Under the pieces are notes generated by a model. That model saw nothing but the letters and a program-made list of their open reading frames with translations. It did not search any database and had not been told where the DNA came from. A DNA stretch of 64,000 bases, taken from contig JAXLYE010000005.1 in the NCBI GenBank assembly GCA_046351595.1, positions 682,001 to 746,000 of the forward strand. The letters run 5' to 3'. Made by a program: the position numbers and the translations under genes. How positions within the stretch are numbered: the first letter of the stretch is position 1; every line of letters starts with the position of its first letter. Positions 1 through 11,250 of this stretch are shown piece after piece. This DNA is from JAXLYE01 sp046351595 (GTDB lineage Bacteria > Myxococcota_A > Polyangia > Palsa-1104 > JAEUJZ01).

Positions 1-515
1 CAGCCGTTGGTGCAGTTGTTGGACTTGCACTGCGTCGAGTACGTGCACAGGTCGCCGTTCTCGTTGCCGTAGCACTTGCCCTTGGTGCAGTTGTTGCTGC
101 TGCACTGCGTCGAGTACGTGCAGGACGTGAGGCCGATCTGCTCGCGGCAGCCGCCGCCGGACGAGGAGGTGGTGCAGGTGCCGTCGCGGCTGGCGTCGCG
201 GCTGCAAGCCGAGGGGTCGTGCTTGGAGTTCTGCGCCTGCAGGTCGCAGTTCATGTGGCAGGTGAAGTCGGCCTCGCAGCCGGCGTGACAGGCGCCGACG
301 TCGAAGCCGGCGCACTTGTCGAAGGCGGCCTTGTCGCCGCAGCTGTAGAACTGGCCGTTCAAGCAGCACTGATAGGTGCCGCCGTTGCTGCTGCTGCTGT
401 TGTTGTTGTTGTTGCTGTTGTTGCCGCCGCTGCCGTCGCCCGCGCCGCAGGCGGCAAGGACCGTCAGAATTAGCGCCGAAAGGAGCCGACCGAAGACACT
501 GAGATCCCTACACAT
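1..515 (-). CDS. Cys-rich secreted lipoprotein, 3' end outside window
   Basis: The reading frame runs from ATG at 515 (AGGAG eight bases upstream) to the window edge without a stop, giving 171 codons. The N-terminus is a signal peptide ending in a lipobox (VLAAC, Cys23), so the product is probably a lipid-anchored envelope or surface protein. A low-complexity Asn/Ser spacer follows, then a Cys-dense region. Near the window edge a unit of the form CTYSTQCxSNNCTxGxC appears twice, suggesting a longer run of Cys-knot-like repeats beyond the window. No enzyme motif is visible. Myxobacteria commonly carry such disulphide-rich lipoproteins; the function is unknown. Confidence 0.8.
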   Translation of the reverse strand, partial: MCRDLSVFGRLLSALILTVLAACGAGDGSGGNNSNNNNNSSSSNGGTYQCCLNGQFYSCGDKAAFDKCAGFDVGACHAGCEADFTCHMNCDLQAQNSKHDPSACSRDASRDGTCTTSSSGGGCREQIGLTSCTYSTQCSSNNCTKGKCYGNENGDLCTYSTQCKSNNCTNG

Positions 516-1063
516 GATTGCTCACTCCTGTTGTTCAATGCACCGAGCGGCGCCGCGGAGCGCTCGAGCGATGGATGCGGGCGCAGCGCACAGCGCGGCC
601 CTGGGTTCACGCGGGCGGCCTCACGCGGCCCGCACCTTAAGGACCCGGCTCCCCGCGCCCGGTCTCAAAAAAAGTGCAGCCGCGCGCAAGAAATCGCACT
701 CCTCCGACGGAAAAGTTCGCCCGCGGCGCGGCGGCCAGCCCAGCCTGCTGCGGCTGCGCGCGCACGGACCGCCGTTGCGCCCGCGCACCCTGCGGCACCA
801 CAGCCGGGCCGCGCCGGCGCGCCCGAGCCGTACCGCGAGCTTGTCGAGCACCGCGTAGGAGCCGCGGCCCGTTCGGCGGAGTCCGTAAGGATCCGGAATC
901 GATCTGCGACTCTTTACAGACTCCTTACGGAGATTCCCAAAAGACGCATCCATTATCTCTGGGAATGTCGCTCGCGGTGGGCGCATGGATCCCTACAACG
1001 GCGGCACGTCAGCGTCGGCAGGATGCGCCTTTTCAGAGAAGGGAGACGTGGTACTTTGCTTAG
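516..1063. other. 548-bp intergenic region with inverted repeat and GANTC cluster
   Basis: This gap lies between divergent lipoprotein genes and should hold both promoters. Short open frames on both strands are Arg/Ala-rich shadows without start signals. A 10-bp perfect inverted repeat (TCCGTAAGGA at 882-891, TCCTTACGGA at 922-931) encloses a 30-nt AT-richer spacer. Five GANTC sites fall within about 60 bases (878-936). There is no T-run, so it does not look like an intrinsic terminator. An operator or a folded leader for one of the flanking genes is possible but unproven. Confidence 0.5.
1052..1057 (+). promoter_or_regulatory. TACTTT -10-like box, six nt before ATG
   Basis: TACTTT ends six bases before the ATG at 1064. 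The only purine-rich stretch upstream (AGGGAGA near 1040) is about 20 bases from the start and too far for a ribosome binding site. The arrangement matches the TANNNT-N6-start pattern of other genes in the window and suggests a leaderless transcript. No convincing -35 box is visible. Confidence 0.4.
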
Positions 1064-3154
1064 ATGAAAAGACTCTGGACGCTCGCAGCGATCGCACTCT
1101 CATTGGCATGCAGTGACGGCGACAAGGACCCAAGTGGCAGCGCGGATCTGGGCGCCGCCGGGAGCGACGGCGGCAGCAGCAGCGGCGGCGCCGATCTGGC
1201 AGGACCTGCGGGCCCGCCCGGGCTCGCCGTGCTCGCGGGCGCGATCGGCGGATCCGGCCCCGCCGATCGCATCGGCGCCGACGCGCGCCTCGGATCATTG
1301 ACCAGCGTGGTCGCGGATGGGGCGGGGACACTCTATGTCGGCGACAGCAACGGCGGGACGCGCAAGGTCGTGACCGCGACCCGCGCCGTCACGACGCTGC
1401 CCACGATCGGGACGCTCGCGGGGATGGCGCTCGACGGCGCCGGCAACCTGTACGGCACCCCGACCCAGGGCTCGTCGATCGTGAAGGTCGTGCTCGCGAC
1501 CGGCGTGCGGACCGTCCTGGCCGGAGGCACCATCGGGAGCAGCGATGGCACGGGCGCGGCCGCGAGCTTCAGCGGCGCCTCCGGCGTGGCCTGGGACGGC
1601 ACGGGCAGCCTCTATGTCGCCGATACCAGCAACAACACAATCCGCAAGGTCGTGGTCGCGACCGGCGCCGTGACCACGGTCGCCGGGTCTTCGGGCAGCG
1701 CTGGCAGCGCCGACGGCACGGGCACGGCCGCGAAGTTCAAGCAGCCCCGGGGCGTCGCGTGGGACGGCGCCGGCGCCCTCTACATCGCCGACACCGGCAA
1801 CTACACCATCCGCAAGCTGGTGGTCGCAACGGGCGCGGTGACGACGGTCGCCGGGACCGCGGGCGGGACGGGGTTCACGGACGGCGTCGGGGCCGCGGCC
1901 CGCTTCCTCGATCCGACCAGCCTGACCTGGGACGGCGCCGGCGGCCTGTATATCACCGAGACCAAGGGCTATAAGCTCCGCAAGCTGGTGGTGGCCACGG
2001 GCGCGGTCAGCACCGTCGCTGGCGATCCGACCAAGGGGCGTGACAGCGTCGACGGAGTCGGCACCGGCGCGCTCTTCTACGAGCCGGTGGGCGCGGCCTG
2101 GGACGGCACCGGCAGCCTGTATGTCGCCGACGGCTACACGGTCCGCAAGCTGGACGCCGTCAGCGGCGCGGTCACGACGCTGGCCGGGACCGCGATGCAC
2201 GTCGGCAGCAGCGACGGGACGGGCGCGGCCGCGCGCTTCTCCCGTCCCTACGCCGTGGCCTGGGACGGGGCCGCGAACCTCTACGTCTCGGACGGATTGA
2301 ACTTCACGATCCGCAAAATCGTGGCGGCGACCGGCGAGGTGAGCACGCTCGCCGGCAAGCCCAACGCGTACGGGAGCAGCGACGGCATCGGTGCCGCGGC
2401 CAGCTTCAGCCTGGTGCGCGGCCTGGCGGCGGACGGCGCCGGCGCGGTGTATGTCGCCGATTCGTCCAACAATACGATCCGCAAGATCGTGGCCGCGACC
2501 GGCCAGGTGAGCACGCTCGCCGGCGTCGCCGGGATGCAGGGCGGCAGCGACGGAACCGGCGGCGCCGCGCGCTTTTACCAGCCGAACGGACTGGCCCTGG
2601 ACCGGGCCGGCAACCTGTTCATCGCGGACGCCGGCAACGTCAGCATCCGCAAGCTGGTCCTCGCTACCGGCCAGGTGACGACCCTGGCCGGCACCCCGGG
2701 AGCCTTCGGCGTCACCGACGGGACCGGCCCGGCCGCGCGCTTCCAGAGCCCGCTCGACCTGGCGTGGGACGGGGCCGACAGCTTGTATGTCGTCGACGGA
2801 AACCGCATCCGCAAGATCGGGATCTCGACCGCGGCCGTGACGACGCTGGCCGGCGGCGGCTCGACCACCGTCCTGGACGGGATCGGGACCGCCGCCGGGT
2901 TCGCGAACGCCAGGAACCTCGCCTACGACGGCGCCGGCAACCTGTACGTGAGCGACGTCCAGACGATCCGCAAGGTCGTCACGGCGACGGCCGCCGTCAC
3001 CACCGCGCTCGGCGTGCCAGGCGTATACGGCGTGCTGCTCGGCCCCTTCCCGGCCGGGTTCAACCTACCGCAGGGCGTGGCCTTCATTCCCAACCTGGGG
3101 CTCGCAGTCTGCGACCAGCAGGAGAACGCCGTCCTGATCGCGCGCGGGCTCTGA
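1064..3154 (+). CDS. NHL-repeat beta-propeller lipoprotein
   Basis: The 696-residue protein starts with a signal peptide and lipobox (LSLAC, Cys16), then a Ser/Gly spacer and a short collagen-like Gly-Pro patch near residue 46. From about residue 95 to 670 it has roughly ten tandem units of about 55 residues. Each carries the pattern WDG-G-LYVAD-N-TIRK, then ATG-VTTLAG and a DGTG-AARF stretch, typical of NHL repeats. Such repeats fold into a six-bladed propeller; ten suggest two propellers or one large one. Substrate or partner is unknown. Surface-exposed NHL lipoproteins are common in myxobacteria. The start lacks a Shine-Dalgarno sequence but has a -10-like box six bases upstream. Confidence 0.85.
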   Translation: MKRLWTLAAIALSLACSDGDKDPSGSADLGAAGSDGGSSSGGADLAGPAGPPGLAVLAGAIGGSGPADRIGADARLGSLTSVVADGAGTLYVGDSNGGTRKVVTATRAVTTLPTIGTLAGMALDGAGNLYGTPTQGSSIVKVVLATGVRTVLAGGTIGSSDGTGAAASFSGASGVAWDGTGSLYVADTSNNTIRKVVVATGAVTTVAGSSGSAGSADGTGTAAKFKQPRGVAWDGAGALYIADTGNYTIRKLVVATGAVTTVAGTAGGTGFTDGVGAAARFLDPTSLTWDGAGGLYITETKGYKLRKLVVATGAVSTVAGDPTKGRDSVDGVGTGALFYEPVGAAWDGTGSLYVADGYTVRKLDAVSGAVTTLAGTAMHVGSSDGTGAAARFSRPYAVAWDGAANLYVSDGLNFTIRKIVAATGEVSTLAGKPNAYGSSDGIGAAASFSLVRGLAADGAGAVYVADSSNNTIRKIVAATGQVSTLAGVAGMQGGSDGTGGAARFYQPNGLALDRAGNLFIADAGNVSIRKLVLATGQVTTLAGTPGAFGVTDGTGPAARFQSPLDLAWDGADSLYVVDGNRIRKIGISTAAVTTLAGGGSTTVLDGIGTAAGFANARNLAYDGAGNLYVSDVQTIRKVVTATAAVTTALGVPGVYGVLLGPFPAGFNLPQGVAFIPNLGLAVCDQQENAVLIARGL

Positions 3155-3412
3155 GCCAGCGGCCCCTTCCCGCCGCCTGCGGTCGCGCTCGGGGCGCGTC
3201 CGCGCGCAAGGCTGAGGTGCAGCTCTGCGGTCTTGCTCCGGGGGCGCTCTGGGAGGACTCTGGGAATCCCTGGCTCCCGTCGGAGATTTGGCCTCGATCC
3301 AGACAATCACAACAATTTCGTTGCACTGCGGCGGTCCGGGACTATTCCTTCTAGTAAAACGGCTCTGTTCGTCACGGGTCGCGTCGAGGCCGGTGTTGGA
3401 ACGACCGGGTCC

Positions 3413-3556
3413 GCGATGTGGCAGCGATCTGGGCAGCGATCACAAAGGCGATCCGGAAGCGATCTGGGAAACGCTCTGAGGAGTGCTCTGGGACGCGCTC
3501 TGGGCCGGGCTCCCAGGGAGCCTCTGGATCGTGCTCTGGGCGGCGCTCGGCGCGGC
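3413..3556. repeat. Degenerate 12-bp tandem repeat upstream of ku
   Basis: About twelve units lie head to tail with a 12-bp period and a few 11- or 14-bp exceptions. The first five begin GCGATCTGGG and the later ones GCTCTGGGNNGC. Related copies occur near 3241-3270. They fill most of the 426-bp gap 3155-3580, which has no gene. The 12-bp period keeps every forward frame open, so spurious ORFs cross it. The same core word recurs at 34008-34058 and 36810-36857. Confidence 0.7.
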
Positions 3557-3580
3557 GGGCCGTGAACAAAAGGAGTGCCC

Positions 3581-4657
3581 ATGGCGGGTCACAGCATATG
3601 GACCGGCAGCATCAGCTTCGGCCTGGTCACCATCCCGGTCTCGCTCCGCACCGCGGTCGAGGAGCACGACCTGAAGTTTACGATGCTCGACAAGGACAAT
3701 CACTCACCCATCGGCTACCTGCACGTCAACAAGAAGACGGGCAAGGAGGTCGAGTGGGCCGACATCGTGAAGGGCTACGAGTACAAAAAAGGGAAGTACG
3801 TGGTGCTGTCGCCCGAGGACTTCAAGAAGGCCAACGTCAAGGCGAACCAGCTGCTCGAGATCGAGGACTTCGTCGACGCCTCCGAGGTCGATCCGATGTA
3901 CTTCGACAAGCCGTACTACATCGTGCCGGCGGCGCAGGGCGTGCGCGCCTATGAGCTCTTGCGCGAGACGCTGACGCGCACCGGCAAGATCGGCATCGGG
4001 CGCGTGGTCATGCACACCAAGCACCACGTGGTCGCGGTCATGCCCGTTCACGACGTGCTGATCCTGGAGGTGATGCGCTTTTCCCACGAGGTGCGGCCGA
4101 CCAAGGATCTGGAGATGCCCGAGGCCGCGGGCCGCAAGGTCACGGATCGTGAGATCGACATGGCCGAGCAGCTCGTCAGCGGCATGACCTCGCGCTTCAA
4201 GCCCGAGAAGTACAAGGACACCTACCACGACGATCTCTTGCGGCTCATCGAGAAGAAGATCAAGCTCGGTGCCACCGCGGACGTCGAGGCGTATAACGAG
4301 CCGGCGGAGGAGCTTTTGAGCAAGAAGGGCGAGGTCATCGACCTGATGCCGCTGCTCAAGGCCAGCCTGGGTCGCGGCCGGTCCAAGGACGAGCGGGGCG
4401 GCAAGGACGAAGGCGATGACGACGGCGAGACGACCAAGGCGCGGGCCAAGAAGGGCCGCGGCGCCAAGGTCACTCCCATCGAGAAGGCGCGCAAGGCGCG
4501 GGCCGCGAGCGGCACCTCGCGAGCGGCCAAAGGCACGGGCTCGCGCGGCGGCGGCACTACGCGCAAGACCTCGACCAAGGCAAAGACCGGGTCCAGGTCT
4601 ACGACCCGCAGCACGCCCAAGGCGCGGGCCGCTGGCGGGCGCCGGGCCGCGCGCTGA
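3581..4657 (+). CDS. ku: Ku DNA end-binding protein (NHEJ)
   Basis: Ku binds double-strand DNA ends as a ring-shaped homodimer and recruits LigD for non-homologous end joining. The 358-residue protein opens with the family-typical SIWTGSISFGLVTIPV segment. The Ku core runs to about residue 255. A long Lys/Arg/Ala/Thr-rich tail (about 256-358) follows; such tails in bacterial Ku bind DNA. AAAGGAG ends five bases before ATG 3581, so this start is preferred over the in-frame GTG at 3575, which overlaps the ribosome binding site. ligD follows 14 bases after the stop, forming a two-gene repair operon. Confidence 0.95.
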   Translation: MAGHSIWTGSISFGLVTIPVSLRTAVEEHDLKFTMLDKDNHSPIGYLHVNKKTGKEVEWADIVKGYEYKKGKYVVLSPEDFKKANVKANQLLEIEDFVDASEVDPMYFDKPYYIVPAAQGVRAYELLRETLTRTGKIGIGRVVMHTKHHVVAVMPVHDVLILEVMRFSHEVRPTKDLEMPEAAGRKVTDREIDMAEQLVSGMTSRFKPEKYKDTYHDDLLRLIEKKIKLGATADVEAYNEPAEELLSKKGEVIDLMPLLKASLGRGRSKDERGGKDEGDDDGETTKARAKKGRGAKVTPIEKARKARAASGTSRAAKGTGSRGGGTTRKTSTKAKTGSRSTTRSTPKARAAGGRRAAR

Positions 4658-4671
4658 TCCGCGAGGGAGCC

Positions 4672-7455
4672 ATGGAAAAACCGCTCGCTGAGTACAACCG
4701 CAAGAGGGACTTCCACGTCACCGCCGAGCCGAGCGGGCGCCCTGGGCCTGCCCTCGCCCGCGGCCACTCGTTCGTGATCCAGAAGCACGCCGCGACCCGG
4801 CTGCACTACGACTTCCGGCTGGAGCTCGACGGGGTGCTCAAGAGCTGGGCCGTGCCCAAGGGGCCGAGCTTCGATCCCGCCGTCAAGCGCCTGGCCGTGC
4901 AGGTCGAGGATCACCCGCTGCCCTACGCCCGCTTCGAGGGCACCATCCCCAAAGGCGAGTATGGCGGCGGCTCGGTCCTGGTCTGGGACCGCGGCACCTG
5001 GATCCCCGAGGGCGATCCGCACGAGGGCCTTGAGAAGGGGCGGCTGCGCTTCGAGCTGCGCGGCGAGAAGCTGCACGGCACGTGGAACCTGGTGCGCGGG
5101 CGCAGCGACGGCGCGGGCAAGGCGCAGTGGCTCTTGATCAAGGCGCACGATGACGCCGCGCGCCCCGAGTCCGAGTACGACGTCGAGGCCGAGCGGCCCG
5201 AGAGCGTGATCACCGGCGTCACCATCGACGAGGTCGCGGACCGGGTCGACAAGAAGGGGCGGCTCACCGCCGAGCCGCTCGGCGGATCCGCGGGCGCGAC
5301 CAAGACGCGGGCGCGAGCCGCGCGCACCCCGACCGCCGCCAAGCGCAGCGCCACCGGCCGCGCAGGCAAGACTGCGGCGAGACAGACCGCGGCGAGCCAG
5401 GCTGCGGCGAACAGAAGGCGCACCTCGGCGCGAGCGGACGCTCCCGACGCCGCGGCCGACGCCGGCCCCGCGCCCGTCGCCGCGCGCACCGCTCCAGGTA
5501 CGGATCCGCTGCCCGAGTTCGTCGCGCCGCAGCTCGCGCTGCTGGTGTCGTCACCGCCGACCGATCCGAACTACCTGTGTGAGATCAAGTTCGACGGCTA
5601 CCGCGCGCTGGCGCGGCTCGATCGGCGCACCGACACGCCGGACGTGCGCATCTACACGCGCAGCGGCAACGACTGGACCGATCGGTTCAGCCTGATCGCC
5701 GAGGCGCTCGCCACCCTCGAGGTCGACTCGGCCTACCTCGACGGCGAGATCGTGATCCTCGGGGAGGACGGGCGCACCGACTTCCAGGCGCTGCAGAACG
5801 CCATGGACGGCCAGTCCGGCGCCGGCAGCGACAAGCTGGTCTACTGCGTCTTCGATCTGCTCTACCTGAACGGCTACGACCTGCGCGGGCTGCCGCTCTT
5901 GTCGCGTAAAGAGCTCCTGGCCGAGCTCCTGCGGGACCACCCGCACACGCGCCTGCGCTACAGCGAGCACTTCACCGACCCCGAGTCGTTCTTCAAGGAC
6001 GCGTGCAAGAAGCGCCTGGAGGGCATGGTCTGCAAGGACGGGCGCAAGCCCTACGCCTCGGCGCGCAACAGCGACTGGCTGAAGGTCAAGTGCACCAACC
6101 GGCAGGAGTTCATCCTCGTCGGCTACACCGAGCCGCGGGCCAGCCGCGAGTACCTCGGATCGCTGCTGCTCGGCGCGCACGATCAGAGCGGGCGCCTGCG
6201 CTACGTCGGCCGCGTCGGCACCGGCATGAACCTCTCGACCCTGCGCGACCTCAAGCAGAGCCTCTCGCGCCTGCACACCGAGGCGCCGCCGGTCTATAAC
6301 CCCGAGCGCGGCTCCGGCATCTCCTGGGTCGAGCCGCGCCTGGTCGCGGAGGTCGAGTACGGCGCCCTGACCAACGAGCACATGCTGCGCCACGCCGCCT
6401 TCCGCGGCCTGCGCGCCGACAAGCCGGCCAGCCAGGTCGTGCTCGAGGTGCCGGACGCGCTGCTCAAGGACAGCGACGGCACCGCGCGCAAGCGCTGGAG
6501 CTCGGGGCGGCGCAAGTCCGCGACGGCCGTCGAGCCGACGCCGCCCGCGCCGCGCCGCGCAGCCCGCGAAGCCGACGAGCCGCGCTCGCAGGTGGTCCTC
6601 AGCCACCCCGACAAGATCCTGTATCCGCCGGACGGACCGACCAAGCAGGAGCTGTCCGACTACTACGAGCAGGTGCAGGACCGCATGTGGCCGCACGTGC
6701 AGAACCGGCCGCTGGCGCTCTTGCGCTGCCCCGAGGGCCACCAGAAGCAGTGCTTCTTCCAGAAGCACCTGCACCGCGCCGAGCCCGAGCCGGGCATCAA
6801 CACCGTGCTTCTGACCGAGAAGAACACCGAGCGGCAGTACCGCTACATCGAGTCGCCGCTCGGCCTGCGCAGCCTGGTGCAGCTCGGCGTGCTCGAGGTC
6901 CACCTGTGGGGCTCGCGCACCGAGGACCCCGACCGCCCCGTCGAGCTGGTCTTCGATCTCGACCCCGCGCCCGACGTCGAGTGGAAGCGCGTGGTCCAGG
7001 CCACGCTCGCGGTGCGCGAGCTGCTCGAGCGGCTCAAGCTCAAGAACTTCCTCAAGCTGTCCGGTGGCAAGGGCGTGCACCTGCACGTGCCCATCGCGCC
7101 GCGCTACCCCTTTGACCAGGCCAAGGCCTTCTGCCGCGCCGTCGCCCGCCAGCTCGAGCAGGACCAGCCCGACCTGTTCACCGCGGCCCTGTCCAAGAGC
7201 GAGCGCACCGGCCGCATCTTCCTTGACTACCTGCGCAACGGCCGCGGCGCCACCTTCATCGCGCCGTTCTCGGCCCGCGCCCGCAGCGGCGCCGCCATCG
7301 CGGTCCCCGTCGCCTGGGAGGACTTCTCCGTCCGCCTGCGCCCCGACGCCTATACCGTGCGCACCGTAAAGAAGTACCTGAAGGACTACCCCAAAGACCC
7401 CTGGGCCGGCTACACGAAGCTACAGCAGCCCCTAACCCTCCTCGACGAGAAATAA
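4672..7455 (+). CDS. ligD: ATP-dependent DNA ligase LigD (PE-LIG-POL)
   Basis: This 927-residue multidomain end-joining enzyme works with Ku. Domain order is phosphoesterase, ligase, polymerase, as in Pseudomonas LigD and unlike mycobacterial LigD. The 3'-phosphoesterase (about 30-165) shows KHAATRLHYDFRLE with metal ligands H39, H45 and D47. An Ala/Arg-rich linker (about 185-285) is unlike the rest in composition. The ligase has motif I EIKFDGYR with nucleophile K306, then an OB-fold. The primase-polymerase domain (about 640-900) has the metal site FDLDP (D762, D764) and SGGKGVHLHVP. GAGGGAG precedes the ATG. The gene converges on lon with 12 bases between stops. Confidence 0.96.
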   Translation: MEKPLAEYNRKRDFHVTAEPSGRPGPALARGHSFVIQKHAATRLHYDFRLELDGVLKSWAVPKGPSFDPAVKRLAVQVEDHPLPYARFEGTIPKGEYGGGSVLVWDRGTWIPEGDPHEGLEKGRLRFELRGEKLHGTWNLVRGRSDGAGKAQWLLIKAHDDAARPESEYDVEAERPESVITGVTIDEVADRVDKKGRLTAEPLGGSAGATKTRARAARTPTAAKRSATGRAGKTAARQTAASQAAANRRRTSARADAPDAAADAGPAPVAARTAPGTDPLPEFVAPQLALLVSSPPTDPNYLCEIKFDGYRALARLDRRTDTPDVRIYTRSGNDWTDRFSLIAEALATLEVDSAYLDGEIVILGEDGRTDFQALQNAMDGQSGAGSDKLVYCVFDLLYLNGYDLRGLPLLSRKELLAELLRDHPHTRLRYSEHFTDPESFFKDACKKRLEGMVCKDGRKPYASARNSDWLKVKCTNRQEFILVGYTEPRASREYLGSLLLGAHDQSGRLRYVGRVGTGMNLSTLRDLKQSLSRLHTEAPPVYNPERGSGISWVEPRLVAEVEYGALTNEHMLRHAAFRGLRADKPASQVVLEVPDALLKDSDGTARKRWSSGRRKSATAVEPTPPAPRRAAREADEPRSQVVLSHPDKILYPPDGPTKQELSDYYEQVQDRMWPHVQNRPLALLRCPEGHQKQCFFQKHLHRAEPEPGINTVLLTEKNTERQYRYIESPLGLRSLVQLGVLEVHLWGSRTEDPDRPVELVFDLDPAPDVEWKRVVQATLAVRELLERLKLKNFLKLSGGKGVHLHVPIAPRYPFDQAKAFCRAVARQLEQDQPDLFTAALSKSERTGRIFLDYLRNGRGATFIAPFSARARSGAAIAVPVAWEDFSVRLRPDAYTVRTVKKYLKDYPKDPWAGYTKLQQPLTLLDEK

Positions 7456-7467
7456 CCCCCCACTCCC

Positions 7468-9861
<2,394 letters not shown>

Positions 9862-9876
9862 CACACGCCTCCGCCG

Positions 9877-10347
9877 TCACTCTCCCTGGGCCGCCTGGGC
9901 GCCGGGCGCCTCCCGGGCCAGCGTGATGCGCAGCAGCCCGTCGCACAGCTGCACGTCCTGCAGCGTCGTGTGGCGCGACACCTCGAGCCGGCGCACAAGG
10001 TGCCCGCCCGGGATCTCGATGCGGCTGATGCGCGCGCACTCCGGCGGCTTGGGCAGCGCCTGCCAGAAGGTCCGCTCCCAGCCGAGCGTGAGCTCACCCT
10101 CGTGCAGCCGCACCGTGATCTCGCCGAGGGTCGCACCCGGCACCGCCGCGATCACCAGGATGGCGCCCGAGGTCTCGACGACGTTCACCGGGATCTGGGC
10201 GACCGAGATGTGGTCGACCGGACCGCTGCTGCCCACGGCCGGCACCGAGGTCGCGGTCTTCATGAAGCACTGCTGGATGCGCTCCGCCTTCAGCAACAGA
10301 TCGCGCATCTGGACGAACATCATCCCCTCGCGCTCGCTCTCGGACAT
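9877..10347 (-). CDS. Hsp20/alpha-crystallin family small heat-shock protein
   Basis: The 156-residue protein has an alpha-crystallin-like domain (about 45-140) recognisable by IPVNVVETSGAILVIAAVPG, LHEGELTLGWER, and a final strand ending LLRITLAR. Such proteins hold unfolding clients as oligomers without ATP. The region before the domain is short and Met/Gln-rich. GAGGAG sits six bases before ATG 10347. A longer in-frame reading upstream runs antisense through the CBS gene and is rejected. The position between a CBS protein and Lon suggests a proteostasis operon in which the holdase feeds the protease. The domain is divergent from classical Hsp20 (no clear IxI tail). Confidence 0.8.
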   Translation of the reverse strand: MSESEREGMMFVQMRDLLLKAERIQQCFMKTATSVPAVGSSGPVDHISVAQIPVNVVETSGAILVIAAVPGATLGEITVRLHEGELTLGWERTFWQALPKPPECARISRIEIPGGHLVRRLEVSRHTTLQDVQLCDGLLRITLAREAPGAQAAQGE

Positions 10348-10439
10348 CAAGCTCTCCTCGGTGGGTCTGGGCTGCTCGGGGGCAGGTTGGCAGCCGCTCG
10401 ATTCGGGCCGCCTCGGCGCCCATTCACGGGCCCGGGGCT

Positions 10440-10883
10440 TCAGGCCTGCGCGCTCTGCTCCGGCGCCGGCTGCGAGACCTTGCGCAGCACCTCGCTGGTC
10501 TGCTCCGGCACGTGCTTGATCAGATCCGCCTGCGCGATCATCCCGCAGACGCGACCCTCGGCATCCACGACCGGCACGCGCCGCACCTGGTGCTTGCGCA
10601 TCAGCTTGCAGCACTCCTCGACCGGCGTGTCCGGCTTCACCGTGATCACCGGGCTGGTCATGCAGTCCTGGACGTACGTCTCGACCGGGTTCCAGCCGCG
10701 CGCGACGACGCGACAGGTGATGTCGCGATCCGTCACCACGCCGATCGGGCGCAGGCTGCTGAGATCGTCGACCACCGGGATCTCGCCGCAGTCGCACTCG
10801 ACCATCATCTGCGCCACCGCCGTCACCATGGTGTCGGGTGTACAGCACTTGGGATTCGCCGTCATGATCTCTTTTACGCGCAT
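10440..10883 (-). CDS. Tandem CBS-domain protein
   Basis: The 147-residue protein is almost entirely two CBS motifs: MRVKEIMTANPKCC to GVVTDRDITCRVV, then DCMTSPVITVKPDT to GMIAQADLIKHV. CBS pairs (Bateman modules) bind adenosine nucleotides or similar ligands and act as energy or redox sensors. Several Cys residues (CC, CDC, CC) are unusual for such a small cytosolic protein and could be redox-active or bind metal. GGAGG lies seven bases before ATG 10883, which is chosen over upstream in-frame codons. It is the first gene of the operon with hsp20 and lon; the gap to hsp20 is 92 bases. Confidence 0.88.
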   Translation of the reverse strand: MRVKEIMTANPKCCTPDTMVTAVAQMMVECDCGEIPVVDDLSSLRPIGVVTDRDITCRVVARGWNPVETYVQDCMTSPVITVKPDTPVEECCKLMRKHQVRRVPVVDAEGRVCGMIAQADLIKHVPEQTSEVLRKVSQPAPEQSAQA

Positions 10884-11250
10884 CGCCACCCTCCGGTATT
10901 CCCTGACCCGGACTCCGCTTCCGGACTCCCGTACTCGAACCAGAGCCCGGGTCATCCCCAGCCAGTACAGAGTATGTTGCTCGAAGCATAACGGTCACAT
11001 CCCGCAGCACAAGCGCTCCCAGGAAATCTCCAGGTACAAAGGAGTCCCCAAAAAGGGATCGACCGCGTCAAGCGCGCGAAGGGAAAAGAGAAGAAATCCG
11101 GAGGCGCACTGCGCTCCCTTCGCAGAAGGAGTCCGCGCCCGCTGCAAGGGAATCCCTGATTCCGGAGCCCGCCGCAGACTTGATTAACAGCCTCGTCGAT
11201 AGGAAAATCGAGCAGAACAGCTCCCATCGCCCCTTTGCCAAGGATGTGCC
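10884..11250. other. 367-bp divergent intergenic region
   Basis: The gap lies between the CBS-hsp20-lon operon (minus) and a Cys-rich lipoprotein gene (plus) and should hold both promoters. CCGGACTCC occurs twice near 10908-10930. GGAATC and GATTCC form a small inverted repeat near 11150-11162. Several further GANTC sites are scattered through it. I see no convincing -35/-10 pair, no heat-shock inverted repeat of the CIRCE type, and no gene. Confidence 0.45.

Noticed and set aside
882..931. Inverted repeat as intrinsic terminator
   Set aside because: The loop is 30 nt, no T-run follows, and both flanking genes point away from it.
3575..3577. GTG as start of ku
   Set aside because: It overlaps the AAAGGAG ribosome site; ATG 3581 has correct spacing.
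9877..11010. Longer version of the Hsp20 gene starting near 11010
   Set aside because: The extra part reads antisense-frame text across the CBS gene; ATG 10347 has GAGGAG six bases upstream.
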